DNA from: Acinetobacter calcoaceticus ANC 3811
Lineage (GTDB): Bacteria; Pseudomonadota; Gammaproteobacteria; Pseudomonadales; Moraxellaceae
Assembly (NCBI RefSeq): GCF_000399665.1
Contig: NZ_KB976986.1
Span: 372,001-436,000, forward strand
Reading direction: 5' to 3'
DNA: 64,000 bases
The notes under the pieces are model-generated. The model saw only the letters and a program-made list of their open reading frames with translations. It was not told where the DNA came from and made no database searches. Of this stretch, positions 1-9,000 are shown piece after piece (the first letter of the stretch is position 1; each line of letters opens with the position of its first letter). The translations under genes and the position numbers were made by a program.

Positions 1-841
1 TGCCCATTTTGGTTAAACGATCTACATGTTGTACAGCACGTAAATCTTTAGAGTTCATAAAATAAGTACCGTGTTCATCTTCTTCGGCAGCAAACATTTC
101 TTCATCATTACGTTGTACGAGCAAAGTTTGAGATGAAGTTGTCTCTGTTTGTGCTGATGAGCAGCAAGACTTCTCTGACATGTTGAGCTGAGTGACTGGA
201 ATTACATCGCCGTTTGCATCCTCTCCAGTCTCATGCAACTTATAGTCCCAACGGCAAGCATTAGTACAAGCACCTTGGTTGGCATCACGTTTGTTCATAT
301 ATCCAGAAAGTAGACAACGACCTGAGTAAGCCATGCATAGTGCGCCATGTACAAAAACTTCGAGTTCAATATCTGGCACATGTTGCTGGATTTCTTCTAT
401 TTCTTCTAAAGACAACTCACGTGACAAAATGACACGGCTTAGACCATAATCTTTCCAAAATTTAACAGTGGCCCAGTTAATGGCATTGGCTTGAACAGAT
501 AGATGAATTTGTACTTCTGGGAAATACTCACGCACCATCATAATTAAGCCTGGGTCAGACATAATAAGAGCGTCTGGCTGCATCGCTACAATTGGCTCAA
601 GATCACGAATAAAGTTTTTTAATTTGCTGTTATGGGGCTGAATATTCACCACAACATAAAACTTTTTACCCAAAGCATGCGCTTCATCAATTCCGATTTT
701 TAAATTGTCATGATCAAAAGCATTATTACGCACACGTAAACTGTAACGTGGTTGGCCTGCATATACGGCATCTGCACCATAGGCAAATGCATAGCGCATG
801 TTTTTAAGTGAACCTGCGGGAGAGAGGAGTTCAGTCTTCAT
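1..841 (-). CDS. trhP: TrhP/YegQ-type U32 family tRNA hydroxylation protein (partial, C-terminus outside window)
   Basis: The start codon is at 841 and 280 codons are open before the window edge, so the C-terminal part is missing. The N-terminus (MKTELLSPAGSLKNMRYAFA) and the run ELEVFVHGALCMAYSGRC followed by further cysteines (GACTNACRW) match the U32 'peptidase' signature. Family knowledge: TrhP (YegQ) helps form 5-hydroxyuridine at the wobble position of tRNAs, probably through an Fe-S cluster bound by the conserved cysteines. A polar insert with a CC pair and acidic runs follows the signature (about residues 225-265), which seems longer than in E. coli. No partner gene is visible. Confidence 0.85.
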   Translation of the reverse strand, partial: MKTELLSPAGSLKNMRYAFAYGADAVYAGQPRYSLRVRNNAFDHDNLKIGIDEAHALGKKFYVVVNIQPHNSKLKNFIRDLEPIVAMQPDALIMSDPGLIMMVREYFPEVQIHLSVQANAINWATVKFWKDYGLSRVILSRELSLEEIEEIQQHVPDIELEVFVHGALCMAYSGRCLLSGYMNKRDANQGACTNACRWDYKLHETGEDANGDVIPVTQLNMSEKSCCSSAQTETTSSQTLLVQRNDEEMFAAEEDEHGTYFMNSKDLRAVQHVDRLTKMG

Positions 842-897
842 AAAATAAAAGGCATAAAAAATATATGGTTTTATTTTATTAACTCTATATTTTGGAT

Positions 898-2358
898 TCA
901 ACCCACTGAATTAGTAGGGATTTGACCTATATCTTTTTGTGCTGGTAGCATATTTTTTGCTAACTCTCCTAAGCGCATCAAAGCATTTAACATTTTAGGA
1001 TTTAATTCGAAACACGCCGCTATACGTAAACAATGACTAAAACGTTTATCAGCCGAACATAAAATTCCCGGCATACATAAGATTTTTTCATCCATTGCCT
1101 GATGAAACAGTTCTAATGTGTCGATAGATTCGGGTAGCTCTAACCATAAAATAAATCCTGCTTGCGGTCGACTGACTCGAGTACCGAGCGGGAAATAACG
1201 ACAGATATAAGATTTGATGGTATCAATTTGTTGTTGATAGCGTTTTTTAAGATGCCGTAAATGCAGATCATAACCGCCATTTTCTAAGAAAAGTCCTAAA
1301 GTTTCTGTGAGTAAAGCTGGCTCGGCAACAGTTGTTGTAAATTTAAGTTGCTGCACAATATTACGAAAGCGCCCAGCTTCTAGCCAACCAATCCGATAGT
1401 CAGGTGCTACAGTCTTTGTATAGCTACCACACACCAATACCCATCCATTTTGGTCAAACGCTTTGATGTTGGTCAAGAGGGGCTCAGTGAGTTGCAGTTC
1501 GGCGTACATTGCATCTTCAATGACAGGAACTTGAAACTGATTAGCAAGCTCTGCTAAACGACGGCGACTGCTTTCTGGCATGCTAAAACCGAGAGGATTG
1601 TGTCCTGTTGGAATGGTTAATATGGCTTGTACACTTTGTGTTTTTAAGAGTTCTTGAAGGGTATCTAGGCACATACCTGTATGTGGCGATGTCGGCACTT
1701 CTACAATTTTTCGACCTAAATTATGAAGGAGTGGGTACAGATTGTGAAAAGTAGGGATCTCAAGTGCAATGCTGTCACCCGCTTGAGTTGTTGCCATAAT
1801 CGCGAGACTTAATGCTTCCATCGTGCCATGAGTCAGCACAATATCATCTGCTGAAAGAAACATACCGAGTTGTAAGCCTCGCCTAGCAATTTGTGTACGT
1901 AAACGTGTAGAGCCGGGCGGTAAAGTATAGCTTTTAAAAATATCTGGTTGTGTTCGTAAAACTTGAGCAGTTAAGCGTTTTATTCGCTCAATTGGATAGA
2001 AATTTTCCCCAGAAGGACAAGCTAAAGCCAAATTGACATAGGCTGGGTCCATTTGCTTTTTAACGATTTGAGCGAGTAAGCAACTAATACCTGAAAGAGG
2101 CACTTTTTCTTCACTCACATAACGCTCTTCGGGTTCTAGCAGGTTTGAAGGTGCATGACAAACATAGTAGCCAGACTGAGGGCGAACAGAAATTAAACCT
2201 TGGTCTTCAAGCTGACGATAAGCTTCTTTGACAGTATTAATGCTGACCTGATAATGATTTGCGCAGTCGCGAATTGATGGTAAGCGTGAACCAATCGGCT
2301 GCCTACCATTCTGAATTTGAAGGGTTAGGTCATCACTCACTTTTTTATATTTGTACAT
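898..2358 (-). CDS. MocR-family transcriptional regulator (GntR helix-turn-helix fused to aminotransferase-like domain)
   Basis: The 486-residue protein has a GntR-type winged helix at about residues 5-70 (GSRLPSIRDCANHYQVS, then NTVKEAYRQLEDQGLI). A fold-type I aminotransferase domain spans about 110-470, with the PLP-binding lysine in SYTKT at K315. This fusion defines the MocR/GabR family, in which PLP or an amino-compound adduct acts as effector. The gene is divergent from the phzF homologue across 236 bp that hold an imperfect direct repeat of 12 bp at a 31-bp step. Inference: it controls that gene and itself. The natural ligand cannot be read from sequence. Confidence 0.9.
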   Translation of the reverse strand: MYKYKKVSDDLTLQIQNGRQPIGSRLPSIRDCANHYQVSINTVKEAYRQLEDQGLISVRPQSGYYVCHAPSNLLEPEERYVSEEKVPLSGISCLLAQIVKKQMDPAYVNLALACPSGENFYPIERIKRLTAQVLRTQPDIFKSYTLPPGSTRLRTQIARRGLQLGMFLSADDIVLTHGTMEALSLAIMATTQAGDSIALEIPTFHNLYPLLHNLGRKIVEVPTSPHTGMCLDTLQELLKTQSVQAILTIPTGHNPLGFSMPESSRRRLAELANQFQVPVIEDAMYAELQLTEPLLTNIKAFDQNGWVLVCGSYTKTVAPDYRIGWLEAGRFRNIVQQLKFTTTVAEPALLTETLGLFLENGGYDLHLRHLKKRYQQQIDTIKSYICRYFPLGTRVSRPQAGFILWLELPESIDTLELFHQAMDEKILCMPGILCSADKRFSHCLRIAACFELNPKMLNALMRLGELAKNMLPAQKDIGQIPTNSVG

Positions 2359-2471
2359 GTCAATTCATTAAAAAGCCAAAGTAATGGATACACTTTATCG
2401 TGATCTTTTATTTAACTCAAATATTGTGATGGCTTTTGATTTATTCATTTAACACAAATCTAAACTTAAAA

Positions 2472-2514
2472 ACTGTGTCTATTATTTTTCATATTAACTG
2501 ATACTGTGACCATT
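2472..2514. promoter_or_regulatory. Candidate MocR operator: 12-bp direct repeat
   Basis: ACTGTGTCTATT (2472-2483) recurs as ACTGTGACCATT (2503-2514), 10 of 12 bases identical. The start-to-start distance is 31 bp, close to three helical turns. It lies between the divergent MocR gene and the phzF homologue. GabR/MocR dimers are known to bind direct repeats, so this is the best operator candidate here. Not tested. Confidence 0.4.
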
Positions 2515-2594
2515 AAAAATAAATCAGTAATATCAGACCTATGGTAAGGATTTAAAACCATAATTTTTAATTACAAAATCAGTAGGAGTGGTCT

Positions 2595-3464
2595 ATGTCT
2601 GTTGTTGCATTTAAACAAGTTGATGTTTTTACTTCACAAGCATTTAAAGGGAATCCTGTTGCGGTGATTATGGACGCCAGTACTTTAACGTCTGAGCAGA
2701 TGCAGGAAATTGCCAATTGGACTAATCTTTCTGAAACCACGTTTGTGCTCGCTGCGACCGATTCACAAGCTGACTATCAGGTTCGAATTTTTACTCCGCA
2801 AAGTGAATTACCATTTGCAGGACATCCTACAATTGGTACTGCCTATGCTTTGCTTGAAGCTGGTCTAATTACTGCTAAAGAAGGTAAGCTGGTACAGCAA
2901 TGTGCTGCGGGTTTAGTTGCTCTTACTGTGAGTGGCTCAAGTCATATTTCATTTGAACTACCTAAGCCTAAAATTACTCCACTTGATGCAATGCATACTG
3001 AGAAATTAGCAGAAATTTTAAAATGTGAAATTAGTACTCAATGGAATGCCACATTGGTTGATGTAGGCGCACGCTGGGTTGTCTTGCAAGCTGTAAACGC
3101 GCAAGCTGTTTTAGATAGCCAACCAGACTTTGCTGCTCTAAAAGAACATGATTTAGAAATGAAAGTTGGTGGAGCGACGGTTTATGGTTTTTATGAAAAT
3201 AATGATGAGCAAAAACATATAGAAGTTCGCTCATTTGCTCCTTCAATTGGAATAAATGAAGATCCAGTTTGTGGGAGTGGTAATGGCAGCGTAGCATCTT
3301 TCATTCGTTACCATGGTATTTTGCCAGCACAAAATGACGTCGTTCTTTCTTCACAGGGGCAGGCTTTAGGTCGTGACGGACAGCTTCAACTTGAATTGCA
3401 TCAGGATAAAATTTTAGTGGGTGGAACAGCTGTTACCTGTATCGATGGCACAATCAAGTTATAA
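2595..3464 (+). CDS. PhzF family isomerase/epimerase
   Basis: The 289-residue protein has the PhzF pattern throughout: FKGNPVAVIMD near residue 18, catalytic Glu in NLSETTF (E47), the LPFAGHPTIGTAYAL motif, and DPVCGSGNGSVASFIR in the second half of the pseudo-dimeric fold. AGGAG lies 8 bases before the ATG. Family members isomerise or epimerise small metabolites; PhzF itself acts in phenazine synthesis, but no phenazine genes are present, so the substrate is unknown. The divergent MocR regulator suggests an amino-acid-like substrate. A strong terminator follows directly. Confidence 0.88.
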   Translation: MSVVAFKQVDVFTSQAFKGNPVAVIMDASTLTSEQMQEIANWTNLSETTFVLAATDSQADYQVRIFTPQSELPFAGHPTIGTAYALLEAGLITAKEGKLVQQCAAGLVALTVSGSSHISFELPKPKITPLDAMHTEKLAEILKCEISTQWNATLVDVGARWVVLQAVNAQAVLDSQPDFAALKEHDLEMKVGGATVYGFYENNDEQKHIEVRSFAPSIGINEDPVCGSGNGSVASFIRYHGILPAQNDVVLSSQGQALGRDGQLQLELHQDKILVGGTAVTCIDGTIKL

Positions 3465-3473
3465 AACAAATAT

Positions 3474-3505
3474 AAAAAAACCGAGGACTGTGCCTCGGTT
3501 TTTTA
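3474..3505. terminator. Bidirectional intrinsic terminator between phzF homologue and fpr
   Basis: CCGAGG (3481-3486) and CCTCGG (3493-3498) form a 6-bp GC-rich stem flanked by seven A's on the left and six T's on the right, so it can end transcription from both convergent genes. Confidence 0.9.
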
Positions 3506-3517
3506 ATTAGAAAAATC

Positions 3518-4297
3518 TTATTTTTCTACGAAAGCACGTTCAATCACGTAGTCGCCCATTACACCCATACGAGGTGATTCAACTAAACCGTGTTGGTCAA
3601 GTAATGCAGCAACATCTTTCAAGAAAGCAGGGCTACCGCAAAGCATTGCGCGGTCAGTTTCACGGTTGAAGCGTGGTAAACCAACTTTTTCGAATAAAGC
3701 GCCAGTTTCAATTGCAGTTGTTACACGGCCTTGAGTGTGGAAAGGTTCACGAGTTACAGTAGGGTAGTAAACAAGTTTGTCTTTAATACCTAACTCTTCA
3801 AAGAATTCATGGTTTGGTAATTCGTTCAAGATAAGGTCTTGATAAGCTAATTCAGAAATATAGCGTGTACCATGAACAACAATTACTTTTTCAAAACGTT
3901 CGTAAGTTTCTGGGTCACGAATAATTGATAAGAATGGTGCAAGGCCAGTACCAGAAGATAAAAGGTACAAGTTTTTACCCGGTAAAAGGTCATCATGAAC
4001 CAATGTACCTGTCGGTTTTTTAGAAATTAAAATTTCATCGCCAACTTGTACTTTTTGCAAAATCGAAGTTAAAGGACCTTCTTGTACTTTAATTGAGAAA
4101 AATTCTAACTCTTCTTCGTAGTTTGCACTTGCAATCGAATACGCACGCATTAACGGTTTGCCATTCACTTCAAGTCCGATCATTACGAACTGACCATTTT
4201 TAAAACGTAAGCTAGTGTCGCGTGTAGTTTTAAAACTGAAAAGGGTGTCATTCCAGTGGTGAACATGAGTAATGCGTTCGACGTTAAAAGCAGCCAT
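3518..4297 (-). CDS. fpr: Ferredoxin/flavodoxin--NADP(+) reductase
   Basis: At 259 residues it has the usual length for bacterial Fpr. The FAD-binding RAYS motif is at 51-54, the NADP-binding SSGTGLAPF motif at about 114-122, and the C-terminal ending in VEK is typical of the short gammaproteobacterial enzymes. It transfers electrons between NADPH and ferredoxin or flavodoxin in the cytoplasm, serving Fe-S assembly and oxidative-stress defence. The gene stands alone, convergent with phzF and divergent from trmO (about 100 bp). No SoxR/FinR-like site was identified in that short gap. Confidence 0.92.
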   Translation of the reverse strand: MAAFNVERITHVHHWNDTLFSFKTTRDTSLRFKNGQFVMIGLEVNGKPLMRAYSIASANYEEELEFFSIKVQEGPLTSILQKVQVGDEILISKKPTGTLVHDDLLPGKNLYLLSSGTGLAPFLSIIRDPETYERFEKVIVVHGTRYISELAYQDLILNELPNHEFFEELGIKDKLVYYPTVTREPFHTQGRVTTAIETGALFEKVGLPRFNRETDRAMLCGSPAFLKDVAALLDQHGLVESPRMGVMGDYVIERAFVEK

Positions 4298-4398
4298 TAA
4301 AGGTCTCGATCACGATTAAAAGAAAACAGATAGCTATTCTAATCTAATTTCATTCCCGATAAACTGAATATATTTAATTGTGTTTATAAGAAAAAGTG

Positions 4399-5133
4399 AT
4401 GAACAACTCTGTCACCTTCCCCGTAATCGGCCACATGTGTTCGCCTTATCGTGAAAAATTTGGTATTCCACGTCAGCCTAATTTGGTAAATATTGAGTCT
4501 TATATCGAAATGGCAGAACCGTATAACGACTTGTTGGCATTTGAGGGAATTGAGCAGTTCAGTCATCTCTGGCTAGTTTGGCAGTTTCATGACAATAAAA
4601 ATCAGGGGAGTGCCGATAAATTTCGTCCACAGGTTCGTCCGCCACGTTTAGGCGGTAATGAAAAAATTGGTGTATTCGCTACACGTAGCATGTATCGACC
4701 ATCTCCAATTGGGCTTTCAGTTGTAAAACTGAATAAAGTGGAAAAACTAGGTAAGTCTGTTCGTGTTTACGTCACTGGAAGTGATTTATTAAATGGCACT
4801 CCAATTTTAGATATCAAACCCTATATTCAATATTCTGATGCAATTGTTGATGCACAAAGTGGTTATGCACATGCTGAACCCGAACGGAAGTCAGTCGTTT
4901 GGTCAGAAGCTGCGTTAGCAGCTCAAAAATATTTTCTGCAAAATAATGAAATCAATTCACAGTACATTGATGAGCTTGAGCAAGTTTTAGCTTTAGATCC
5001 AAGACCTGCCTATCAAGAAGACGCTGAGCGGATCTATAAAATGAAATTTTCAGACTTTGATATTCATTTTAAAGTCGATCAATTTTTAGTTACTGTCATT
5101 GATGTGGTGAAGACTTCTTCGCTTGCACAATAG
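4399..5133 (+). CDS. trmO: tRNA (N6-threonylcarbamoyladenosine(37)-N6)-methyltransferase TrmO
   Basis: The start is taken as ATG 4399; a GTG lies directly before it at 4396 and neither has a clear ribosome binding site. The protein (244 aa) shows the TsaA/YaeB fold: FPVIGHMCSPYREKFGIPRQ at the N-terminus, FEGIEQFSHLWL, the SAM-binding segment with MYRPSPIGLSVVKL, and NGTPILDIKPY. The C-terminal small domain carries DPRPAYQ. TrmO methylates t6A37 of ACY-reading tRNAs to m6t6A. The t6A synthase subunit tsaD lies 52 kb away in the same window, so substrate supply is covered. Confidence 0.92.
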   Translation: MNNSVTFPVIGHMCSPYREKFGIPRQPNLVNIESYIEMAEPYNDLLAFEGIEQFSHLWLVWQFHDNKNQGSADKFRPQVRPPRLGGNEKIGVFATRSMYRPSPIGLSVVKLNKVEKLGKSVRVYVTGSDLLNGTPILDIKPYIQYSDAIVDAQSGYAHAEPERKSVVWSEAALAAQKYFLQNNEINSQYIDELEQVLALDPRPAYQEDAERIYKMKFSDFDIHFKVDQFLVTVIDVVKTSSLAQ

Positions 5134-5139
5134 AAATCT

Positions 5140-6411
5140 TTAAAACCAATGGATGTTGAGCCAAAGTAAACTAATAAATATAGCCATATGAATGAGTTGG
5201 GCGGGCACGAAAGCAAGGGCATAGGACAGCCCGCCTGAAATTGCAGAGTTCACACTTTTGGCAAGCGCATGAACTGCAAAGCCTCCTAAAAATGCAATTA
5301 ATAAAGGTGTCATATGGGTGCTATCAGGTTCACCTTGCACAATGACAGCCGCAATAGCTGCATGTATTTCAAATAAAGATGCGAGCAGAGTACCTGCGAT
5401 TAATCCGGCATCGCCTAAAGATATACTTAAACCATAAACACCTGCCTGAATGAGCGTGAGTGTGCCTGCAATAATCATGGCTTCTTTTAAGCTGAACATT
5501 CTTGAGTCGAGTTCGGGCGAAGTTGTACTGGGCTCTGCTTTACGCAATAAAATAAAAGCCCAGATTGCTAAAACTGCTAATGCAATAAGGGTAGGAAATA
5601 TAATCAGCTTAAACCAAGCAAAGCTAATCCCAATCACAATAATTAAAGTTTGAATGAGTGTTGAAACACACGACATTAATGCAGCGCCTGCATTTGTAGT
5701 TGCATTGGCTCTGCCAGAGCGTACTTCTAAACCTAAACTGGCAATGGTCGCTGTACTGGAAACAAATCCCGAAGCTAAAGAAGAGAGTAATAAAGCGTTT
5801 TTAGATGAGAGTAACCGTTTCGCAATATGGGCAAGTGCTTGTACAAATAAGATCAAAGTGAGTAATTTTAAAATCACATGCGGATTTAAAACTGGACCCC
5901 AGAAAGGTTTATTGGGAACTAAAGGCAACGCAATTAAAAGTAAGGCGAGTAGGAAAATACCATCACGCAATTCCGATTCAGTAATCCACCGACTGGCAAT
6001 GCCATGCATAGATTGTTTAGCCAATAAAATAATGGTCATGATCACGGCGAGTCCAGCAGCTAGCGAAATATTCCAAATGCAAAGTGCCCCAATAAAGTAA
6101 GTCATAATAAAGGCAAGTTCGGTAGTCACACCGGGGTCATTGGGCTGATTTTTGAGAGATACAATGCTAATTGCCCCAATGAGAAGGGCTCCTACAATTC
6201 CAATTTCAGTGCCGAATAAAAAACAGATGGCGCCTAATAGTGAACTAATTGCAAAAGAGCGAAATCCGGCAAACGTTTTGTATTCATGTTTAAGCTTACT
6301 TCGCTCACGTTCTAAACCAATTAATAAGCCACAACCGAGCGCCGCAGCAATGACGGTAATGAATTCTTCAAATGAAGTTGTTTGTAATGACATTGTCATT
6401 GGAAGTTCCAT
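5140..6411 (-). CDS. MgtC/SapB family inner-membrane protein with DUF4010 domain
   Basis: The 423-residue protein is almost entirely hydrophobic, with about 11-12 predicted membrane segments. The first ~140 residues carry the MgtC-like motif GCGLLIGLERERSK followed by AGFRSFAISSLLGA. The rest resembles DUF4010 (SGFVSSTATIASLGLEVRSG, then the C-terminal GGFAVHALAKSVNSAISGG). Function is not established for this architecture; MgtC itself modulates ATP synthase and survival in low Mg2+. The start could be ATG 6411 or one of the next two Met codons (residues 5 and 7). The 3' end runs to within 7 bp of convergent trmO with no clear terminator. Confidence 0.8.
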   Translation of the reverse strand: MELPMTMSLQTTSFEEFITVIAAALGCGLLIGLERERSKLKHEYKTFAGFRSFAISSLLGAICFLFGTEIGIVGALLIGAISIVSLKNQPNDPGVTTELAFIMTYFIGALCIWNISLAAGLAVIMTIILLAKQSMHGIASRWITESELRDGIFLLALLLIALPLVPNKPFWGPVLNPHVILKLLTLILFVQALAHIAKRLLSSKNALLLSSLASGFVSSTATIASLGLEVRSGRANATTNAGAALMSCVSTLIQTLIIVIGISFAWFKLIIFPTLIALAVLAIWAFILLRKAEPSTTSPELDSRMFSLKEAMIIAGTLTLIQAGVYGLSISLGDAGLIAGTLLASLFEIHAAIAAVIVQGEPDSTHMTPLLIAFLGGFAVHALAKSVNSAISGGLSYALAFVPAQLIHMAIFISLLWLNIHWF

Positions 6412-6700
6412 ATTACTTCCTCTTTGGTTTATTGTTATAAGTAGATTTGAATCATTTTAAAAATCATATATTCACGTTCAGTTTATGCTTTTTATTATAG
6501 TGAGCATAGTGTCTTTTTTAGACAAAGCAACATACACAGTATTTTTATAAATATGAACTATGACGCAAAAAAATATTAAGTTGAGATTTGGTTTAATTAT
6601 TTGAAGTTAAAGAATATTTAAAAGTTGGGTTTAGCAAATTTGTGATGAGCTAAATCAAAAATATCTCTGCTATATTATAAAAATATATTGGGGATAACGC

Positions 6701-8458
6701 ATGAATGCACATGTACAAATAGATACGTATTGGTGTCTAGAACAATTATTACAAGAAGGTCGGATTACGGAACGAGATAAATTACTTGTACAGTCAAGCC
6801 ACCGCCAAAAAGACCAATTAAAGTGGCATCCTTTACAGTGGATTGCACATTTTAATTTAAAAGACCAGCAGCACACACATGCTCATTTAAGTTTAAACCG
6901 CTTATGTTTATGGTTTGCAGATCGGGTTCAAATTCCTTTATTTGTGATAGATCCTTTAAAAGCAGATGTCAGTGCTTTAACGCAGGTAATGTCACAAGAG
7001 TTTGCCATTCGCAATCATATTTTAGCTGTCGAAATTCATGCCGATCGTATTGTGATTGGAACAGATCAACCATTTCAGACAGATTGGCTAAACAATCTAG
7101 AGCGAAGTCTAGCACCTAAAAAAATTGAGCGGGTCTTACTTAATCCTGAACAGTTACAGCGTTATTTGCGCGAATATTATCAGGTCAGTCGGGCGGTAAA
7201 CTCAGCTCAAAAAGATGCAGCTCATGACCGAGACACTAAAAACGTTGAAGCGCTTTTGCAACTTGGCGATAGTCAAAACCCAGATGCGAATGATCAGCAT
7301 ATTGTGAAGTTGGTTGACTGGATTTTACAGTTTGCATTTGAGCAGAGTGCTAGTGATATTCACATGGAACCGCGTAAAGACAACGGTAAAGTTCGGTTCC
7401 GTATTGATGGTGTGTTGCATACTATTTATAACATGCCATCAAATACGCTGACCGCCGTGATTTCCCGAATTAAAATTTTAGGGCGTTTAAATGTAGCGGA
7501 AAAGCGTAAACCGCAAGATGGTCGATTAAAAACTCGGACGCCAAAGGGACAAGAAACAGAACTCCGTTTATCAACCTTACCAACAGCATTTGGTGAGAAA
7601 CTGGTCATGCGTATTTTTGATCCCGATGTGTTGGTACGTTCTTTTCATCAGCTTGGTTTTGAAGAGACTCTATTACAACACTGGCAGCAATTAACAAAAA
7701 ATAGCCATGGGATTATTTTGGTCACTGGCCCCACAGGTTCAGGTAAAACCACAACGTTATATTCATCTTTGAAGCAGCTCGCAACAGATCAGGTTAATGT
7801 CTGTACCATTGAAGATCCAATTGAAATGTTAGAACCTAGTTTTAACCAAATGCAGGTCAACAATGCAATTGATCTAGGCTTTGCAGATGGTGTTCGTGCA
7901 CTTATGCGACAAGACCCAGACATTATTATGATTGGGGAAATTCGTGATCAAGATACAGCGAATATGGCCATTCAGGCGGCACTCACAGGTCACTTGGTGT
8001 TATCAACTTTACACACCAATGATGCGCCATCCAGTTTGACTCGCTTGCATGATTTAGGTGTGCAGCCATTTTTAACGGCAGCAACTATTTTAGGTGTATT
8101 GGCTCAGCGTTTAGTACGACAACTTTGTCCGCACTGCAAGCAACAAACTTATATTAATGAGGATGAGTGGCAACATTTAACCTTCGACTACATTATGGAA
8201 ATGCCAGAAAAAGTTTATCAAGCAATCGGGTGTGAACAATGTCGTCATACAGGCTATAAAGGGCGAGTCGGTATTTATGAATTTATGCCAGTCAGTCTTG
8301 AGCTTAAGCATCTTATTAGTAGCCATATGACCTTAAACGATTTGAGAACGCAAACTAAAAAAGAAGGTATAGAACCCTTAAGAATTGCGGGTGCTCGTAA
8401 AGTGATTGATGGTCTTACAACACTAGAAGAGGTATTAAGGGTTGTACCATTAAATTAA
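6701..8458 (+). CDS. gspE: GspE/PulE-type secretion ATPase (type II secretion or type IV pilus-like)
   Basis: The 585-residue protein has an N-terminal GspE-N-like region (about 1-175), then the core: ASDIHMEP, RIDGVLH, Walker A GPTGSGKT at 343-350, the Asp box (CTIEDPIE), Walker B (DIIMIGEIRD) and the His box (LSTLHTND). A tetracysteine zinc motif follows (LCPHC ... CEQCRHTGYKGR). This is the hexameric ATPase that powers pseudopilus assembly. It is an orphan: the neighbours are unrelated. Acinetobacter type II genes are scattered, and gspL-gspM, its likely membrane partners, lie at 45-46.6 kb. A PilB-like or second-GspE role cannot be excluded. Confidence 0.75.
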   Translation: MNAHVQIDTYWCLEQLLQEGRITERDKLLVQSSHRQKDQLKWHPLQWIAHFNLKDQQHTHAHLSLNRLCLWFADRVQIPLFVIDPLKADVSALTQVMSQEFAIRNHILAVEIHADRIVIGTDQPFQTDWLNNLERSLAPKKIERVLLNPEQLQRYLREYYQVSRAVNSAQKDAAHDRDTKNVEALLQLGDSQNPDANDQHIVKLVDWILQFAFEQSASDIHMEPRKDNGKVRFRIDGVLHTIYNMPSNTLTAVISRIKILGRLNVAEKRKPQDGRLKTRTPKGQETELRLSTLPTAFGEKLVMRIFDPDVLVRSFHQLGFEETLLQHWQQLTKNSHGIILVTGPTGSGKTTTLYSSLKQLATDQVNVCTIEDPIEMLEPSFNQMQVNNAIDLGFADGVRALMRQDPDIIMIGEIRDQDTANMAIQAALTGHLVLSTLHTNDAPSSLTRLHDLGVQPFLTAATILGVLAQRLVRQLCPHCKQQTYINEDEWQHLTFDYIMEMPEKVYQAIGCEQCRHTGYKGRVGIYEFMPVSLELKHLISSHMTLNDLRTQTKKEGIEPLRIAGARKVIDGLTTLEEVLRVVPLN

Positions 8459-8533
8459 CTTTTTCTTAAGATTCACCTCATCTATGCCTGTTGTACTTAC
8501 GCTATTCCAAGATGTGATTAAAAAGGTGATCTT

Positions 8534-8893
8534 ATGAAAATGCTTAAAGCAATACTAATGACTACAGGCCTAACTGTTACTGGCGTAGCTATGGCAAATA
8601 CACCTGTGAATCAGGCAGCAATTGCTCCAGCAACGCTAACAACTGTTAAGCATGCATTAACGGCAAAAGATAATACACCAGTCAAATTACATGGTCAGGT
8701 AGTAAAATCTTTAGGCGATGAAAAATATCAATTTCGTGACAAGACAGGTAGCATTACAGTTGATGTAGACGATGAGCTTTGGCAGGGGCGTCCTATTTCA
8801 CCAAATACAAATGTGACTTTAATTGGTGAAGTAGACATCGACTATAAGCCTTTAAAACGCGTAGAAATTGAGGTGGATCAAGTTCAGTTCTAA
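8534..8893 (+). CDS. ygiW: YgiW/YdeI-family periplasmic OB-fold stress protein
   Basis: The 119-residue protein has a signal peptide (about 1-21, ending in AMA). The bacterial OB-fold (BOF) domain follows: GQVVKSLGDEKYQFRDKTG, then ITVDVDDELW and a closing KRVEIEVDQVQF. The start ATG has AAGGTG just upstream. In E. coli and others, ygiW precedes qseBC, and the same order occurs here, which strengthens both calls. Proposed role: a periplasmic stress-tolerance factor; a ligand is not established. A clear terminator lies between this gene and qseB, so it may also be expressed alone. Confidence 0.85.
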   Translation: MKMLKAILMTTGLTVTGVAMANTPVNQAAIAPATLTTVKHALTAKDNTPVKLHGQVVKSLGDEKYQFRDKTGSITVDVDDELWQGRPISPNTNVTLIGEVDIDYKPLKRVEIEVDQVQF

Positions 8894-8921
8894 TTCATTG
8901 ATCTCTAGATCTTCTACTTTT

Positions 8922-8957
8922 AGCCGCATTTAAATGATGCGGCTTTGCTTTTTTTAT
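8922..8957 (+). terminator. Intrinsic terminator between ygiW and qseB
   Basis: AGCCGCAT (8922-8929) and ATGCGGCT (8937-8944) form a perfect 8-bp stem, loop TTAAATG, followed by TTGCTTTTTTT. It should cut or attenuate read-through into qseBC. Confidence 0.85.
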
Positions 8958-9000
8958 AAAGGCTTGGCAAGATTAAAACAGCATACAACAGGAAAAATAG

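Noticed and set aside
5654..6100. 148-codon plus-strand frame inside the MgtC-like gene
   Set aside because: Antisense shadow of a hydrophobic membrane protein gene; composition mirrors it and there is no start signal.
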